This document shows positions 45,235 through 54,912 of a DNA stretch of 64,000 nucleotides, one piece after another (the stretch's first letter is position 1; the number at the start of each line of letters is the position of its first letter). The notes under the pieces were generated by a model that worked only from the letters and a program-made list of their open reading frames with translations, searched no databases and had not been told where the DNA came from. The stretch lies in NCBI GenBank assembly GCA_900473805.1, contig UCMS01000001.1, positions 1-64,000 on the forward strand, read 5' to 3'. The position numbers were made by a program, and so were the translations under genes. The stretch comes from Hyphomicrobiales bacterium (GTDB lineage Bacteria > Pseudomonadota > Alphaproteobacteria > Rhizobiales > Rhizobiaceae).

Positions 45235-45846
45235 ATGATCGACTTTTCCGCTCTCGGCTGGGGCAATCTCGCCATCGTTCTCGTATTCGGCTACCTGCTG
45301 GGCTCTATTCCCTTCGGTCTGGTGCTGACAAAGATGGCCGGTCTCGGTGACCTTCGTTCGATCGGTTCGGGCAATATCGGCGCAACCAATGTTCTGCGGA
45401 CCGGCAACAAGAAGCTGGCCGCCGCCACACTGCTTCTGGACGCGCTGAAAGCCACCGCGGCAGCCCTGATCGCCCATGCGGTCTTCGGCCACAATGCCGG
45501 CCTGTTCGGCGGCTTTGCTGCCTTCATCGGCCACCTCTTCCCTGTCTGGCTCGGATTCAAGGGCGGAAAAGGTGTCGCGACCTATATCGGCACGCTGCTC
45601 GGTGTCGCCCCGCTGATGGTTCTCGTCTTTGCTGCCGCCTGGCTCTCGGTGGCCTTCATCACCCGTTACTCGTCTTTGTCGGCCCTTGTTGCCACACTTG
45701 TCATTCCGGTTGCATTGTGGATACTCGGGGTTGAAGAAGCCGCCCTCGTCACTGCCATCATGACCGTCATCACCTATTGGCGGCACAAGGCGAATATCGA
45801 GCGCCTGATTGCGGGCACGGAAGGCAAAATCGGCCAAAAAGGCTAA
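45235..45846 (+). CDS. plsY: Acyl-phosphate:glycerol-3-phosphate acyltransferase
   Basis: 203-residue integral membrane enzyme (about five helices) that acylates glycerol-3-phosphate using acyl-phosphate, the first step of phospholipid synthesis. Conserved blocks: [40 protein letters not shown] (motif 1) and [20 protein letters not shown] (motif 2). It follows the pyrC-like gene by 21 bases and precedes dprA by 9 bases; all are in the same direction. Confidence 0.97.
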   Translation: MIDFSALGWGNLAIVLVFGYLLGSIPFGLVLTKMAGLGDLRSIGSGNIGATNVLRTGNKKLAAATLLLDALKATAAALIAHAVFGHNAGLFGGFAAFIGHLFPVWLGFKGGKGVATYIGTLLGVAPLMVLVFAAAWLSVAFITRYSSLSALVATLVIPVALWILGVEEAALVTAIMTVITYWRHKANIERLIAGTEGKIGQKG

Positions 45847-45855
45847 AGGGGAGCC

Positions 45856-47007
45856 ATGGGGTCAGTCGGTGCAGGACGAAAAGGGATTGCGCTGACGGAT
45901 CGACAGAGGATCGCCTGGCTGCGGCTGATCCGCAGCGACAATGTCGGCCCCGCCACATTCCGCGATCTGATCAATCATTTCGGGACGGCCGAGGCCGCAC
46001 TCGACGCCCTCCCGGAACTTTCGCGGCGGGGCGGATCCTCCCGCTCCATCCGTATTGCGACCGTGGCCGACGCAGAACGCGAGATCGATATCGCCCGGCG
46101 ATTTGGTGCGCGGTTCATAGGCATCGGCGAGCCCGACTATCCGCCGGCGCTCCGGCAAATCGACGCCGCTCCTCCCCTCCTCGCGGTCAAAGGTGATCTT
46201 GCGGTTGCAACGCTGCCCGCCGTGGGCATCGTCGGCTCACGCAATGCCTCAATCAGCGGCGCCAAATTTGCCGCGATGATGGCGCGGGAGATCGGCAACT
46301 CCGGTTATGGGATCGTCTCCGGCCTCGCCCGCGGGATAGATGCCGCCGCGCATCGGGCAAGTGTCGAGACGGGCACAATCGCCGCAATGGCCGGTGGGCT
46401 CGACCAGCCATACCCGCCGGAGAATATCGATCTGCTGAGGGCGATCTGCGACGGGCGGGGGCTCGCCGTCTCCGAAATGCCGTTCGGCTGGGAACCGCGC
46501 GCGCGCGATTTTCCCAGACGCAACCGGCTTATCGCCGGGATTGCACTGGGAATTGTGGTGATCGAGGCGGCGGCGCGATCTGGTTCTCTGATCACGGCAC
46601 GGCTGGCGGGTGAGTTCGGCCGGCTGGTCTTCGCGGTCCCCGGCTCGCCGCTCGATCCGCGCTGCGAAGGCACCAACGGACTGCTGAAGGACGGAGCGAC
46701 GGTGACGACACGGGCTCTCGACGTATTGCAGGCCCTGGCGCCGATTTCCGAAGTCGATCTCTTCACTCAGCCTGAGGCGGACGAACCTTTCGACGATGGG
46801 GCAGAGCGCATGCTGGCACCGCCCCCGAACGAAGACGAGCGGATGACGATCGTGCAGGCACTCGGGCCGACGCCGGTCGAGATCGACGACATCATCCGCC
46901 ACACCAGTCTGCCCGCCTCGACAGTCTATCTCGTGCTTCTGGAACTGGATCTGGCCGGCCGGTTAGAACGGCATACGGGGGGATTTGTGTCTCTCTCCAT
47001 GCAATAG
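45856..47007 (+). CDS. dprA: DNA processing protein DprA (Smf)
   Basis: 383-residue protein that loads RecA on incoming single-stranded DNA during transformation. The Rossmann-like core has AVGIVGSRNASISGAKFAA, IVSGLARGIDAAAHRASVET, AGGLDQPYPPENIDLLRAI and RRNRLIAGIALGIVVIEAAA. The N-terminal helical domain and a C-terminal winged-helix domain (about residues 320-380, EIDDIIRHTSLPASTVYLVL) are present. In non-competent rhizobia its role is not clear. Its 3' end overlaps a small convergent gene by 45 bases. Confidence 0.95.
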   Translation: MGSVGAGRKGIALTDRQRIAWLRLIRSDNVGPATFRDLINHFGTAEAALDALPELSRRGGSSRSIRIATVADAEREIDIARRFGARFIGIGEPDYPPALRQIDAAPPLLAVKGDLAVATLPAVGIVGSRNASISGAKFAAMMAREIGNSGYGIVSGLARGIDAAAHRASVETGTIAAMAGGLDQPYPPENIDLLRAICDGRGLAVSEMPFGWEPRARDFPRRNRLIAGIALGIVVIEAAARSGSLITARLAGEFGRLVFAVPGSPLDPRCEGTNGLLKDGATVTTRALDVLQALAPISEVDLFTQPEADEPFDDGAERMLAPPPNEDERMTIVQALGPTPVEIDDIIRHTSLPASTVYLVLLELDLAGRLERHTGGFVSLSMQ

Positions 47008-47196
47008 AGACAAAGCGCGTCTTCCGGCGTGAACGTCACCGGCTTCGACATAAGCCATTTCGATGAGGTAGCAGAGCATGTCCGCCCCCTCGTTCTCCGC
47101 AACCGCGCGCAACTCCCCCAGCATCTGGCGGATGTAGGCGATGTTCTCCATTGTGCGGTTGCCGCGACCGTTCGTCTCGCCGTTTTCTCGTGCCAT
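46963..47196 (-). CDS. Small hypothetical protein convergent with dprA
   Basis: 77-residue protein: MARENGETNGRG, then MENIAYIRQMLGELRAVAEN with EGADMLCYLIEMAYVEAGD. The second half looks well ordered and helical, and it resembles small conserved rhizobial proteins I cannot name. Starts at 47196 or at the inner ATG 47151 (62 residues) are both possible; neither has a strong Shine-Dalgarno. Its stop lies inside the dprA 3' end. Function unknown. Confidence 0.6.
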   Translation of the reverse strand: MARENGETNGRGNRTMENIAYIRQMLGELRAVAENEGADMLCYLIEMAYVEAGDVHAGRRALSLLHGERHKSPRMPF

Positions 47197-47443
47197 TTTC
47201 TGCGCCCGTCGCTGTGCAAGCCCGTGTTTCTCGGCCTCACAGTTTCTTCGTAAAATACAATACATCATTTATTATAGATTGCAATCCAACCTAACTCCCC
47301 CTTTGGTTGTGTTGCGTTGCATTTCCGGAAAATCGGCCATACCTCTTGACCGCAGGCGTTTCGCCCTCCATGTCGGAGCGTCGGTTTTCCAAGGCGGTGG
47401 CGCGGTGCCACCGGTTGTGAGAGCTGTAAAGGTGCAGTGAAGT

Positions 47444-50134
47444 ATGAACGTCGTAGTCGTAGAATCTCCGGCAAAGGCCAAGACGATCAACAAGTATCTG
47501 GGATCCGGATACAAGGTGCTCGCCTCGTTCGGCCATGTGCGCGATCTTCCGGCCAAGGACGGCTCCGTGCTTCCGGACCAGGATTTCGAAATGCTGTGGG
47601 AGGTCGACACCGCCTCGCAGAAGCGGATGAAGGACATCGCGGACGCGGTGAAATCCTCCGACGGCGTGTTCCTCGCGACTGACCCGGATCGTGAAGGGGA
47701 AGCGATTTCCTGGCACGTGCTCGACCTTCTGAAGAAGAAGCGTGTGATCGGCGACAAGCCGGTCAAGCGCGTCGTTTTCAACGCCATCACCAAGAAGGCC
47801 GTGCTCGACGCCATGGCCAATCCGCGCGATATCGACACGCCGCTGGTCGACGCCTATCTCGCGCGCCGTGCCCTCGACTATCTCGTCGGCTTCAACCTCT
47901 CGCCGGTTCTGTGGCGCAAGCTGCCAGGTGCCCGCTCCGCCGGCCGCGTGCAGTCGGTCGCGCTGCGGCTCGTCTGCGATCGCGAAACCGAGATCGAGCG
48001 TTTCGTCGCGGAAGAATACTGGAACATCTCGGCACTTTTGAAGACGCCGCGCGGCGACGAGTTCGAAGCGAAGCTGGTCTCGCATCAGGGCAAGCGCATG
48101 CAGCGCAACTCGGTGACCAATGGCGAGCAGGCCAGTGCAATCAAGGCGCTGCTCGAAGGGGCGGCCTTTGCCGTCGACAGCGTCGAGGCGAAACCGGTTA
48201 AGCGCAATCCAGGCCCTCCATTTACGACCTCCACCCTGCAGCAGGCTGCGTCCTCGAAGCTCGGCTTCTCGGCCTCGCGCACCATGCAGGTGGCGCAGAA
48301 GCTTTATGAAGGCATCGACATCGGCGGCGAGACCGTCGGTCTCATTACCTATATGCGTACCGATGGCGTGCAGATGGCACCCGAAGCGATCGAGGCTGCG
48401 CGCGGCGCCGTCGCCGACCAATTCGGCCCGCGTTACGTGCCGGAAAAGCCGCGCTTCTACTCGACCAAGGCGAAGAACGCCCAGGAAGCGCACGAAGCCA
48501 TTCGCCCGACCGACTTCAACCGCTCGCCGGACAAGGTTCGTCGCTTCCTCGACGCCGATCAGCAGCGCCTCTACGACCTGATCTGGAAGCGCGGCATTGC
48601 GAGCCAGATGGCGTCGGCCGAAATCGAGCGCACGACGGTCGAGATCCTTGCCGACAACAAGGGCGAGAAGGCGGGCTTGCGAGCCGTCGGTTCCGTCATC
48701 CGCTTCGACGGCTTCATTGCCGCCTATACCGACCAGCGCGAAGACGGCGAACCGGCCGAGGACGGTGACGACGAGGATGGCCGCCTGCCGGAGATCAATG
48801 CACGGGAAGCGCTGGCCAAGCAGAAGGTGAATGCGAGCCAGCATTTCACCGAGCCCCCGCCGCGCTATTCGGAAGCTTCTCTCATCAAGAAGATGGAAGA
48901 GCTCGGCATCGGCCGTCCCTCGACCTATGCCGCGACGCTGAAGACACTCAGCGACCGCGAATACGTCATCACGGACAAGCGCAAGCTGGTGCCGCATTCG
49001 AAGGGCCGTCTGGTGACGGCGTTCTTGGAAAACTTCTTCACGAAGTATGTCGAATACGATTTCACAGCCGATCTCGAAGAGAAGCTCGACAAGATCTCGG
49101 CCGGCGAGCTCAACTGGAAGGACGTGCTGCGCGACTTCTGGAACGATTTCTTCTCGCAGATCGAAGACACCAAGGAACTGCGCGTCACCAATGTGCTCGA
49201 CGCGCTGAACGAGGCCCTGGCGCCGCTGGTCTTCCCGAAGCGCGAAGACGGCTCGGATCCGCGCATCTGCCAGGTCTGCGGCACGGGCAACCTGTCGCTC
49301 AAACTCGGCAAATACGGCGCCTTCGTCGGCTGCTCGAATTATCCGGAGTGCAATTACACCCGGCAGCTGACGTCCGAAGGTGGCGCTGAAGCCGAGGCCA
49401 ATGGCAACAACGAGCCCCGGGCGCTCGGCAAGGATCCGGTGACGGACGAGGAGATCACGCTGCGTTCCGGCCGGTTCGGGCCTTACGTTCAGCGGGGCGA
49501 CGGCAAGGACGCCAAGCGTTCGTCGCTGCCGAAAGGCTGGGCACCTGCCGACATCGATTTCGAGAAGGCGCTGTCGCTCTTGTCGCTGCCGCGCGATGTC
49601 GGCCCGCATCCGGAAACCGGCAAGATGATCTCGGCGGGTCTCGGACGCTACGGACCCTTCGTGCTGCATGATGGAACCTATGCCAATCTCGAAGGCATCG
49701 AGGACGTGCTGTCGATCGGCATCAACCGTGCCGTGACCGTGCTGGCCGAAAAGAAGGCCAATCCCGGCGGGCGGGGTCGCACCACAGCGGTTGCTCTGAA
49801 GGAACTCGGGGAACATCCCGACGGCGGCGCGATTACCGTTCGTGACGGCCGCTTCGGACCCTATGTCAACTGGGGCAAGGTGAATGCCACCCTGCCCAAG
49901 GGCAAGGATCCGCAGACGGTCAGCGTCGAGGAAGCCCTGGTGCTGATCGCCGAGCGCGCGGCGAAGGACGGCGGCAAGACGAAGGCGAAGAAGGCTCCGG
50001 CCAAGGCCGCCAAGGCGAAGGCCGGCGGTGCGACCGAGGCGAAGCCGAAGAAGGCTGCTGCCAAACCGAAGGCGAAGGCCGCGGCAAAGGCGCCGGCCAA
50101 GGCGAAGACAACAACGAAGAAGAGTGCGACTTGA
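47444..50134 (+). CDS. topA: DNA topoisomerase I
   Basis: 896-residue type IA topoisomerase that relaxes negative supercoils. The TOPRIM domain (MNVVVVESPAKAKTINKYLG, LATDPDREGEAISWH) is followed by the gate domains with the nucleophile Tyr303 in GLITYMRTDG. A four-Cys zinc ribbon (CQVCGTGN, then CSNYPECNYTRQL) and several Topo_C repeats (SGRFGPYVQRGDG, GLGRYGPFVLHDG, DGRFGPYVNWG) follow. The tail of about 60 residues is Lys/Ala-rich and probably binds DNA. The rnr gene starts within its stop. Confidence 0.98.
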   Translation: MNVVVVESPAKAKTINKYLGSGYKVLASFGHVRDLPAKDGSVLPDQDFEMLWEVDTASQKRMKDIADAVKSSDGVFLATDPDREGEAISWHVLDLLKKKRVIGDKPVKRVVFNAITKKAVLDAMANPRDIDTPLVDAYLARRALDYLVGFNLSPVLWRKLPGARSAGRVQSVALRLVCDRETEIERFVAEEYWNISALLKTPRGDEFEAKLVSHQGKRMQRNSVTNGEQASAIKALLEGAAFAVDSVEAKPVKRNPGPPFTTSTLQQAASSKLGFSASRTMQVAQKLYEGIDIGGETVGLITYMRTDGVQMAPEAIEAARGAVADQFGPRYVPEKPRFYSTKAKNAQEAHEAIRPTDFNRSPDKVRRFLDADQQRLYDLIWKRGIASQMASAEIERTTVEILADNKGEKAGLRAVGSVIRFDGFIAAYTDQREDGEPAEDGDDEDGRLPEINAREALAKQKVNASQHFTEPPPRYSEASLIKKMEELGIGRPSTYAATLKTLSDREYVITDKRKLVPHSKGRLVTAFLENFFTKYVEYDFTADLEEKLDKISAGELNWKDVLRDFWNDFFSQIEDTKELRVTNVLDALNEALAPLVFPKREDGSDPRICQVCGTGNLSLKLGKYGAFVGCSNYPECNYTRQLTSEGGAEAEANGNNEPRALGKDPVTDEEITLRSGRFGPYVQRGDGKDAKRSSLPKGWAPADIDFEKALSLLSLPRDVGPHPETGKMISAGLGRYGPFVLHDGTYANLEGIEDVLSIGINRAVTVLAEKKANPGGRGRTTAVALKELGEHPDGGAITVRDGRFGPYVNWGKVNATLPKGKDPQTVSVEEALVLIAERAAKDGGKTKAKKAPAKAAKAKAGGATEAKPKKAAAKPKAKAAAKAPAKAKTTTKKSAT

Positions 50135-52485
50135 GCAGAAAATTCCGCGACCCCTCCGAGATCCCCGGCTCCGGCAACCGCAAGAGCCGGCGTGCGGAAG
50201 GCGCGGCCAAGGCGAAGGAAACCGGCGCCATCATCCACGGCGAGGTGCCGTCGCGCGAGGTGCTGCTGCAGTTCATCACCGACAATCCCGACCGCGCGTC
50301 CAAGCGCGAGATCGCCAAGGCCTTCGGCCTGAAGGGCGATACCCGGGTGGAACTGAAGCAGGCGCTGCGCGACCTGGAAAATGACGGATTGGTCAACAAG
50401 ACCCGCAAGTCGCTGGCGCGGCCGGGTGCCCTGCCCCCTGTCACGGTGCTCGACATCACCACCCGCGACAAGGACGGCGAACTGATCGGTCGGCCGGCGG
50501 AGTGGCCTGAAGACGCCGGTGCGGCACCGGCCGTGCTGATCCGCCAGTCGAGTTCGGACCGCTCGAAGGGCAAGGCGCCCGTCGGTGGTCTCGGCGATCG
50601 GGTTCTCGCCAAGATCTTCGCCAACAAGGACCGGTCCGGCCCGGCTTACACGGCGCGCGTGATCAAGGTGATCGACCGCCAGCGCGGCGCCGTGCTCGGC
50701 GTGCTCAGGATGATGGGCGACGGTGGCGCACGCCTGATGCCGATCGAGCGGCGCGGCGAGGAAATGCAGGTCGATGCCGCCGATATCGGCGAGGCCAAGG
50801 ACGGCGATCTCGTCGAGGTCGAGGTTTCACGCGCGGCCCGCTTCGGGCTGACCCGCGCGCGGGTGCTGAACATCGTCGGCTCCGTCGCTTCGGAGAAGGC
50901 GATCTCGATGATCGCCATCCATGCGCACGGCATCCCCTACGTCTTCCCGCAGTCGGTGATCGCAGAGGCCGAAGCCGCGGAGGCCGCCAGCATGTCGCAC
51001 CGCGAGGACTGGCGTCAGGTGCCGCTCATCACCATCGATCCGCATGATGCCAAGGACCATGACGACGCGGTCTATGCCGAACCCGACGCTTCGCAAGACA
51101 ATCCGGGCGGCGTGATCGTGACCGTCGCCATAGCCGATGTCTCCTATTACGTCCGACCGAAATCGGCTCTGGATCGCGAGGCCCTCAAGCGCGGCAACTC
51201 GGTCTATTTCCCCGATCGCGTCGTGCCGATGCTGCCGGAGCGGATTTCCAACGATCTCTGCTCGCTGCGCGAAGGCGTCGACCGACCGGCGCTTGCCGTG
51301 CGCATGGTCTTCTCGGCCGAGGGGCGCAAGGTGCGCCATACCTTCCATCGCATCATGATGAAGAGTGCGGCCAAGCTCTCCTACCAGCAGGCGCAGGCGG
51401 CGATCGACGGCAAGCCGGACGATAAGGCCGGGCCGCTGCTCGAGCCGATCCTCAAGCCGCTCTGGGCGGCTTACGCCATCCTCAAGCGTGGCCGCGACCG
51501 GCGGCAGCCGCTCGAGCTCGACATGCCGGAGCGCAAGATCATCCTCAAGGAGGACGGCACAGTTGACCGCGTCTTCGTGCCTGAGCGCCTCGATGCGCAC
51601 AAGCTGATCGAAGAAATGATGATCCAGGCGAATGTCGCCGCCGCCGAGACGCTGGAGGCCAAGCGGCAGAAGCTGGTCTACCGCATCCATGATGCGCCGA
51701 CACTCGCCAAGCAGGAGGTGCTGCGGGAGTTCCTCGCAACGCTCGGGATGTCGCTGGTCAAGGGCGGCAACATGCGGTCCAACTCGTTCAACGGGATCCT
51801 CGCAAAGGCCGAGGGCACACCGCACCAGATCATCGTCAACGAGATGGTGTTGCGCAGCCAGAGCCAGGCGATCTACAGCCCCGAAAACATCGGCCATTTC
51901 GGCCTCAACCTGATGAAATACGCGCATTTCACCTCACCGATCCGGCGCTATGCCGACTTGATCGTGCATCGCGCCCTGGTCGGGTCACTCGGGCTTGGCG
52001 AAGGTGGGATCACGCAGGAGGAAGAGGCGAGCCTCGAGGATATCGCCGCCGAGATCTCGACCTTCGAACGGCGGGCGATGGCGGCGGAGCGCGATACCGT
52101 CAACCGACTGGTCGCGCATCATCTCGCCGGCCGCATCGGCGAGGATTTCCAGGGCCAGATCGGTGGCGTCACCAAGTCCGGTCTGTTCATCAGCCTGCCG
52201 CAATTTGGCGCAGATGGCTTTATCCCGGTTTCAACTCTCGGACGGGACTACTATATCTACGATGAAGCTCACCAGGCCTTGACGGGCGAGAAGTCTGGAT
52301 TGGGTTATCAGCTCGGCGACACCGTCGAGGTGCGGCTCGTGGAAGCCGTGCCGCTTGCCGGTGCGCTACGCTTCGAAATGCTGAGCGAAGGGCGCAAGAT
52401 GCCAGTTGGCGCGCGCTCCTTCCACAAGGCCGGCGGGCGGGGCAGGAAACAGCCCGGCACACGGCCACCGCGTTCGAGACGGTGA
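50131..52485 (+). CDS. rnr: Ribonuclease R
   Basis: 784-residue 3'-5' exoribonuclease of the RNR family, which degrades structured RNA. An N-terminal helix-turn-helix (about residues 45-100) and cold-shock domains precede the RNB domain with the catalytic aspartates in TIDPHDAKDHDDAVYAE. A C-terminal S1 domain (QGQIGGVTKSGLFISLPQ) and a basic tail follow. The TTG start overlaps the topA stop (TTGA, 4 bases), so it is coupled to topA. The basic N-terminus MSRKFRDPSEIPG is the usual rhizobial beginning. Confidence 0.96.
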   Translation: MSRKFRDPSEIPGSGNRKSRRAEGAAKAKETGAIIHGEVPSREVLLQFITDNPDRASKREIAKAFGLKGDTRVELKQALRDLENDGLVNKTRKSLARPGALPPVTVLDITTRDKDGELIGRPAEWPEDAGAAPAVLIRQSSSDRSKGKAPVGGLGDRVLAKIFANKDRSGPAYTARVIKVIDRQRGAVLGVLRMMGDGGARLMPIERRGEEMQVDAADIGEAKDGDLVEVEVSRAARFGLTRARVLNIVGSVASEKAISMIAIHAHGIPYVFPQSVIAEAEAAEAASMSHREDWRQVPLITIDPHDAKDHDDAVYAEPDASQDNPGGVIVTVAIADVSYYVRPKSALDREALKRGNSVYFPDRVVPMLPERISNDLCSLREGVDRPALAVRMVFSAEGRKVRHTFHRIMMKSAAKLSYQQAQAAIDGKPDDKAGPLLEPILKPLWAAYAILKRGRDRRQPLELDMPERKIILKEDGTVDRVFVPERLDAHKLIEEMMIQANVAAAETLEAKRQKLVYRIHDAPTLAKQEVLREFLATLGMSLVKGGNMRSNSFNGILAKAEGTPHQIIVNEMVLRSQSQAIYSPENIGHFGLNLMKYAHFTSPIRRYADLIVHRALVGSLGLGEGGITQEEEASLEDIAAEISTFERRAMAAERDTVNRLVAHHLAGRIGEDFQGQIGGVTKSGLFISLPQFGADGFIPVSTLGRDYYIYDEAHQALTGEKSGLGYQLGDTVEVRLVEAVPLAGALRFEMLSEGRKMPVGARSFHKAGGRGRKQPGTRPPRSRR

Positions 52486-52507
52486 TATCGATACGCCCCG
52501 GAGAAAC

Positions 52508-52945
52508 ATGATGACGGTCAACCAGACGAATCTGACAGCGAAATTCGGTAGCGCAAGTGACGTGGAGCGCCCGCTGGGGCGTTCGATCAAGCGTGGCATG
52601 CTGAACCGCTGCCCGAACTGTGGCGAGGGCAGACTTTTCGGTCGGTATCTGAAGGTCGTCGACAATTGCGCCGCCTGCGGGGAAGATTACCACCACCATC
52701 GGGCCGACGATCTTCCCGCCTATCTCGTCATCCTGATCCTCGGCCATGTGCTGGTTGGCGGCTTCATGGCGACCGATCTGGTCTTTGTGCTGCCGGGCTG
52801 GGTCCATTTCGCGATCTGGGCGCCGATCGGCATCGTGGCTTCGCTCCTGAGTCTCCAACCGATCAAGGGTGGGGTTGTCGGGTTGCAATGGGCCCTGCGG
52901 ATGCATGGCTTCGGCGGCGTGCAGGACGAGATCGACGAGCACTGA
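52508..52945 (+). CDS. DUF983 family protein
   Basis: 145-residue protein with an N-terminal four-cysteine zinc-ribbon-like segment (RGMLNRCPNCGEGRLFGRYL and NCAACGEDYHHHRADDLPAY) followed by two membrane helices (LVILILGHVLVGGFM and WVHFAIWAPIGIVASLLSL). This is DUF983, which is common in Alphaproteobacteria and of unknown function. GGAGAAAC sits right before ATG 52508. It follows rnr by 22 bases and is likely in the topA-rnr transcript. Confidence 0.9.
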   Translation: MMTVNQTNLTAKFGSASDVERPLGRSIKRGMLNRCPNCGEGRLFGRYLKVVDNCAACGEDYHHHRADDLPAYLVILILGHVLVGGFMATDLVFVLPGWVHFAIWAPIGIVASLLSLQPIKGGVVGLQWALRMHGFGGVQDEIDEH

Positions 52946-53196
52946 ACAACCGACCCGAGGCGCGGCGATCGTCATGCCGGTGTGGCCATTTACGCTTAAC
53001 TATCACTCTTCCTGCTATGCGTGATTCGGGGTGAAACCCGCTGGACAGGTTGACAGCCAGGCGATTTCCGGTGTGAACATGCCGCGCCCTCAAAACACGG
53101 TCGGGAGCTCGTACACTTCGATGCCATTCAAGATGCCGAACTTCTGTCTGCTGCGGCCCCGCCCGGCCCCGGCGCGTGGTCATTTTCGGATGGTGC

Positions 53197-54384
53197 ATGA
53201 TGGCTGAGTCGAAGGACTGCCTGAACGGCGACCGGGAAGAGATCCATTGGCCGTCCCTGATCGCGGCGATCTCGGCCATTTCGGCTGTCGGGATCGCCAT
53301 CGGTCTCGGCCTTCCGCTGCTCAGCATCATCCTGGAAAAGCGCGGCATTTCGTCGACACTGATCGGGTTGAATTCGGCCATGGCCGGGATCGCCGCCATG
53401 GCGGCGGCCCCCGTCACCACCAAGATCGCGCACAAGCTGGGCGTCGTACCGACCATGCTCTGGGCCGTACTGCTTTCGGCGATCAGCGCTGTCGGGTTTT
53501 ATTACGCCACGCAGTTCTGGATGTGGTTTCCCCTGCGCATCGTCTTCCATGGCGCGACGACCACACTCTTCATCCTGTCTGAATTCTGGATCAATGCGGC
53601 CGCTCCCTCGCGCAAGCGCGGGCTGGTCATGGGGATCTATGCGACAATGCTCGCCGTCGGCTTTGCCTCCGGACCGCTGATCTTCTCGGCGATCGGCAGC
53701 GAAGGCGTGTTGCCTTTCGCCGTCGGTGCCGCGGCCATCCTGGCGGCCGCCATCCCGATCTATATCGCGCGCTTCGAAAGCCCCGTGCTGAACGAAAAGC
53801 CGGAGATGCATTTCTTCCGCTACATCTTCCTCGTTCCGACCGCGACTGTTGCCGTCTTCGTCTTCGGAGCGGTCGAGGCCGGCGGGCTCTCGCTCTTCCC
53901 GATCTATGCCACCCGTACCGGCTTCTCAGAGACGCAGGCGGCCCTGCTGCTGACGGTGATGGGTATCGGCAACATGGTCTTCCAGATCCCGCTGGGGCTG
54001 CTCTCCGACCGCATGAAGGATCGCAGGCTGCTGTTGTCCATCCTCGCCTTCATCGGACTGTGCGGCTCGCTGGCGCTGCCGCTGCTCACCGACCACTGGC
54101 AGCTGATGGCGGTCGTGCTGCTGTTCTGGGGCGGCTGTGTGTCGGGTCTCTACACGATCGGGCTCAGCCATCTCGGAGCGCGACTCACGGGAGCGGATCT
54201 CGCCGCCGCCAATGCCGCCTTCATCTTCTGCTATGCCGTCGGCACCGTGGCGGGTCCACAGGCGATCGGCGCGGCTATCGACCTCACCGGAAACAACGGT
54301 TTTGCCTGGGCAATCGCGGGTTTCTTCGCCCTCTATGTCGTGCTTTCCTTGGGTCGCCTGCTTTTTAACCCGAAACGCACTTGA
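53197..54384 (+). CDS. MFS transporter
   Basis: 395-residue major facilitator with 12 predicted helices. The N-terminal half has LPLLSIILEKRGISSTLIGL, SEFWINAAAPSRKRGLVMGI and LAVGFASGPLIF; the C-terminal half has PLGLLSDRMKDRRLLLSILA. It resembles the YcaD-like MFS group, with an uncharged substrate pocket and unknown solute. Two adjacent ATG codons (53197, 53200) are possible starts. The following gene is rpmG, with a gap of 90 bases. Confidence 0.88.
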   Translation: MMAESKDCLNGDREEIHWPSLIAAISAISAVGIAIGLGLPLLSIILEKRGISSTLIGLNSAMAGIAAMAAAPVTTKIAHKLGVVPTMLWAVLLSAISAVGFYYATQFWMWFPLRIVFHGATTTLFILSEFWINAAAPSRKRGLVMGIYATMLAVGFASGPLIFSAIGSEGVLPFAVGAAAILAAAIPIYIARFESPVLNEKPEMHFFRYIFLVPTATVAVFVFGAVEAGGLSLFPIYATRTGFSETQAALLLTVMGIGNMVFQIPLGLLSDRMKDRRLLLSILAFIGLCGSLALPLLTDHWQLMAVVLLFWGGCVSGLYTIGLSHLGARLTGADLAAANAAFIFCYAVGTVAGPQAIGAAIDLTGNNGFAWAIAGFFALYVVLSLGRLLFNPKRT

Positions 54385-54474
54385 CTTTTCGGGCGCGATT
54401 TGTAGTTTCGCGCCAGATTTGCCGTGGGCCTCGTTCGGTCGTCCACGGCTTCGTTTATTAGAGGCAGGACGACC

Positions 54475-54642
54475 ATGGCCAAGGCTACAACCATTAAGAT
54501 CAAGCTTCTGTCGACGGCCGACACGGGTTTCTTCTACGTTACCACGAAGAACAGCCGTACGATGACGGACAAGATGACGAAGACCAAGTACGACCCGATT
54601 GCTAAGAAGCATGTCGAGTTCAAGGAAACCAAGATCAAGTAA
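54475..54642 (+). CDS. rpmG: 50S ribosomal protein L33
   Basis: 55-residue L33: [20 protein letters not shown] then [20 protein letters not shown] and [16 protein letters not shown]. It has no cysteines, so it is the zinc-free (C-minus) form. The start is the canonical MAKA and the frame extends upstream without L33 similarity. A strong terminator follows 22 bases after the stop. Confidence 0.97.
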   Translation: MAKATTIKIKLLSTADTGFFYVTTKNSRTMTDKMTKTKYDPIAKKHVEFKETKIK

Positions 54643-54664
54643 AACTTGATCCCAGCGGCTCCAC

Positions 54665-54697
54665 AAAAAGGCGTGTCACTCTGTGACGCGCCTTTTT
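54665..54697 (+). terminator. Rho-independent terminator of rpmG
   Basis: AAAAAGGCG-t-GTCAC-tct-GTGAC-g-CGCCTTTTT, a long stem ending in a T-run on the plus strand. The A-run on the other side means it could also act on minus-strand transcripts. Confidence 0.93.
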
Positions 54698-54747
54698 CTT
54701 TGGCAAATCCGAGCCAGTGCCTCCCCTGAAGCCCTCCCCTTCGCGCA

Positions 54748-54906
54748 AACAAAAACACCGGCCTCCCACAGGGAGACCGGTGTTTCGCTGATAGGGGGTC
54801 GGTCGGCATGCAAACACGGCACGAGGAACCGTTTTGACGTTGCACACCAACCGACCGACCCCACGACCCAGGAGATGCGGCGGACCTGAGCATCATGGGG
54901 TATCCA
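54748..54906 (-). ncRNA. Candidate independently transcribed small RNA between rpmG and pleD
   Basis: About 158 nt on the minus strand with its own promoter, strong structure and own terminator, and no believable ORF. A 12-bp perfect stem GGGGTCGGTCGG (54795-54806) / CCGACCGACCCC (54851-54862) encloses a smaller hairpin region. The 3' end is a textbook terminator (54753-54785: AAACACCGG-c-CTCCC-aca-GGGAG-a-CCGGTGTTT) with a T-run when read on the minus strand. Location next to pleD, length and architecture fit the trans-acting sRNA families of rhizobia (alpha-r type; the Smr9C family is my first guess, from memory). Not a tRNA, 4.5S RNA or tmRNA. Confidence 0.72.
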
Positions 54907-54912
54907 GAACCT

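Noticed and set aside
47291-49816. 841-codon minus-strand frame across topA
   Set aside because: Antisense shadow of a complete topoisomerase I gene; no recognisable motif.
54676-54889. Short frames on both strands over the sRNA candidate
   Set aside because: They coincide with hairpin arms and a terminator, have no ribosome-binding sites and encode no recognisable protein.
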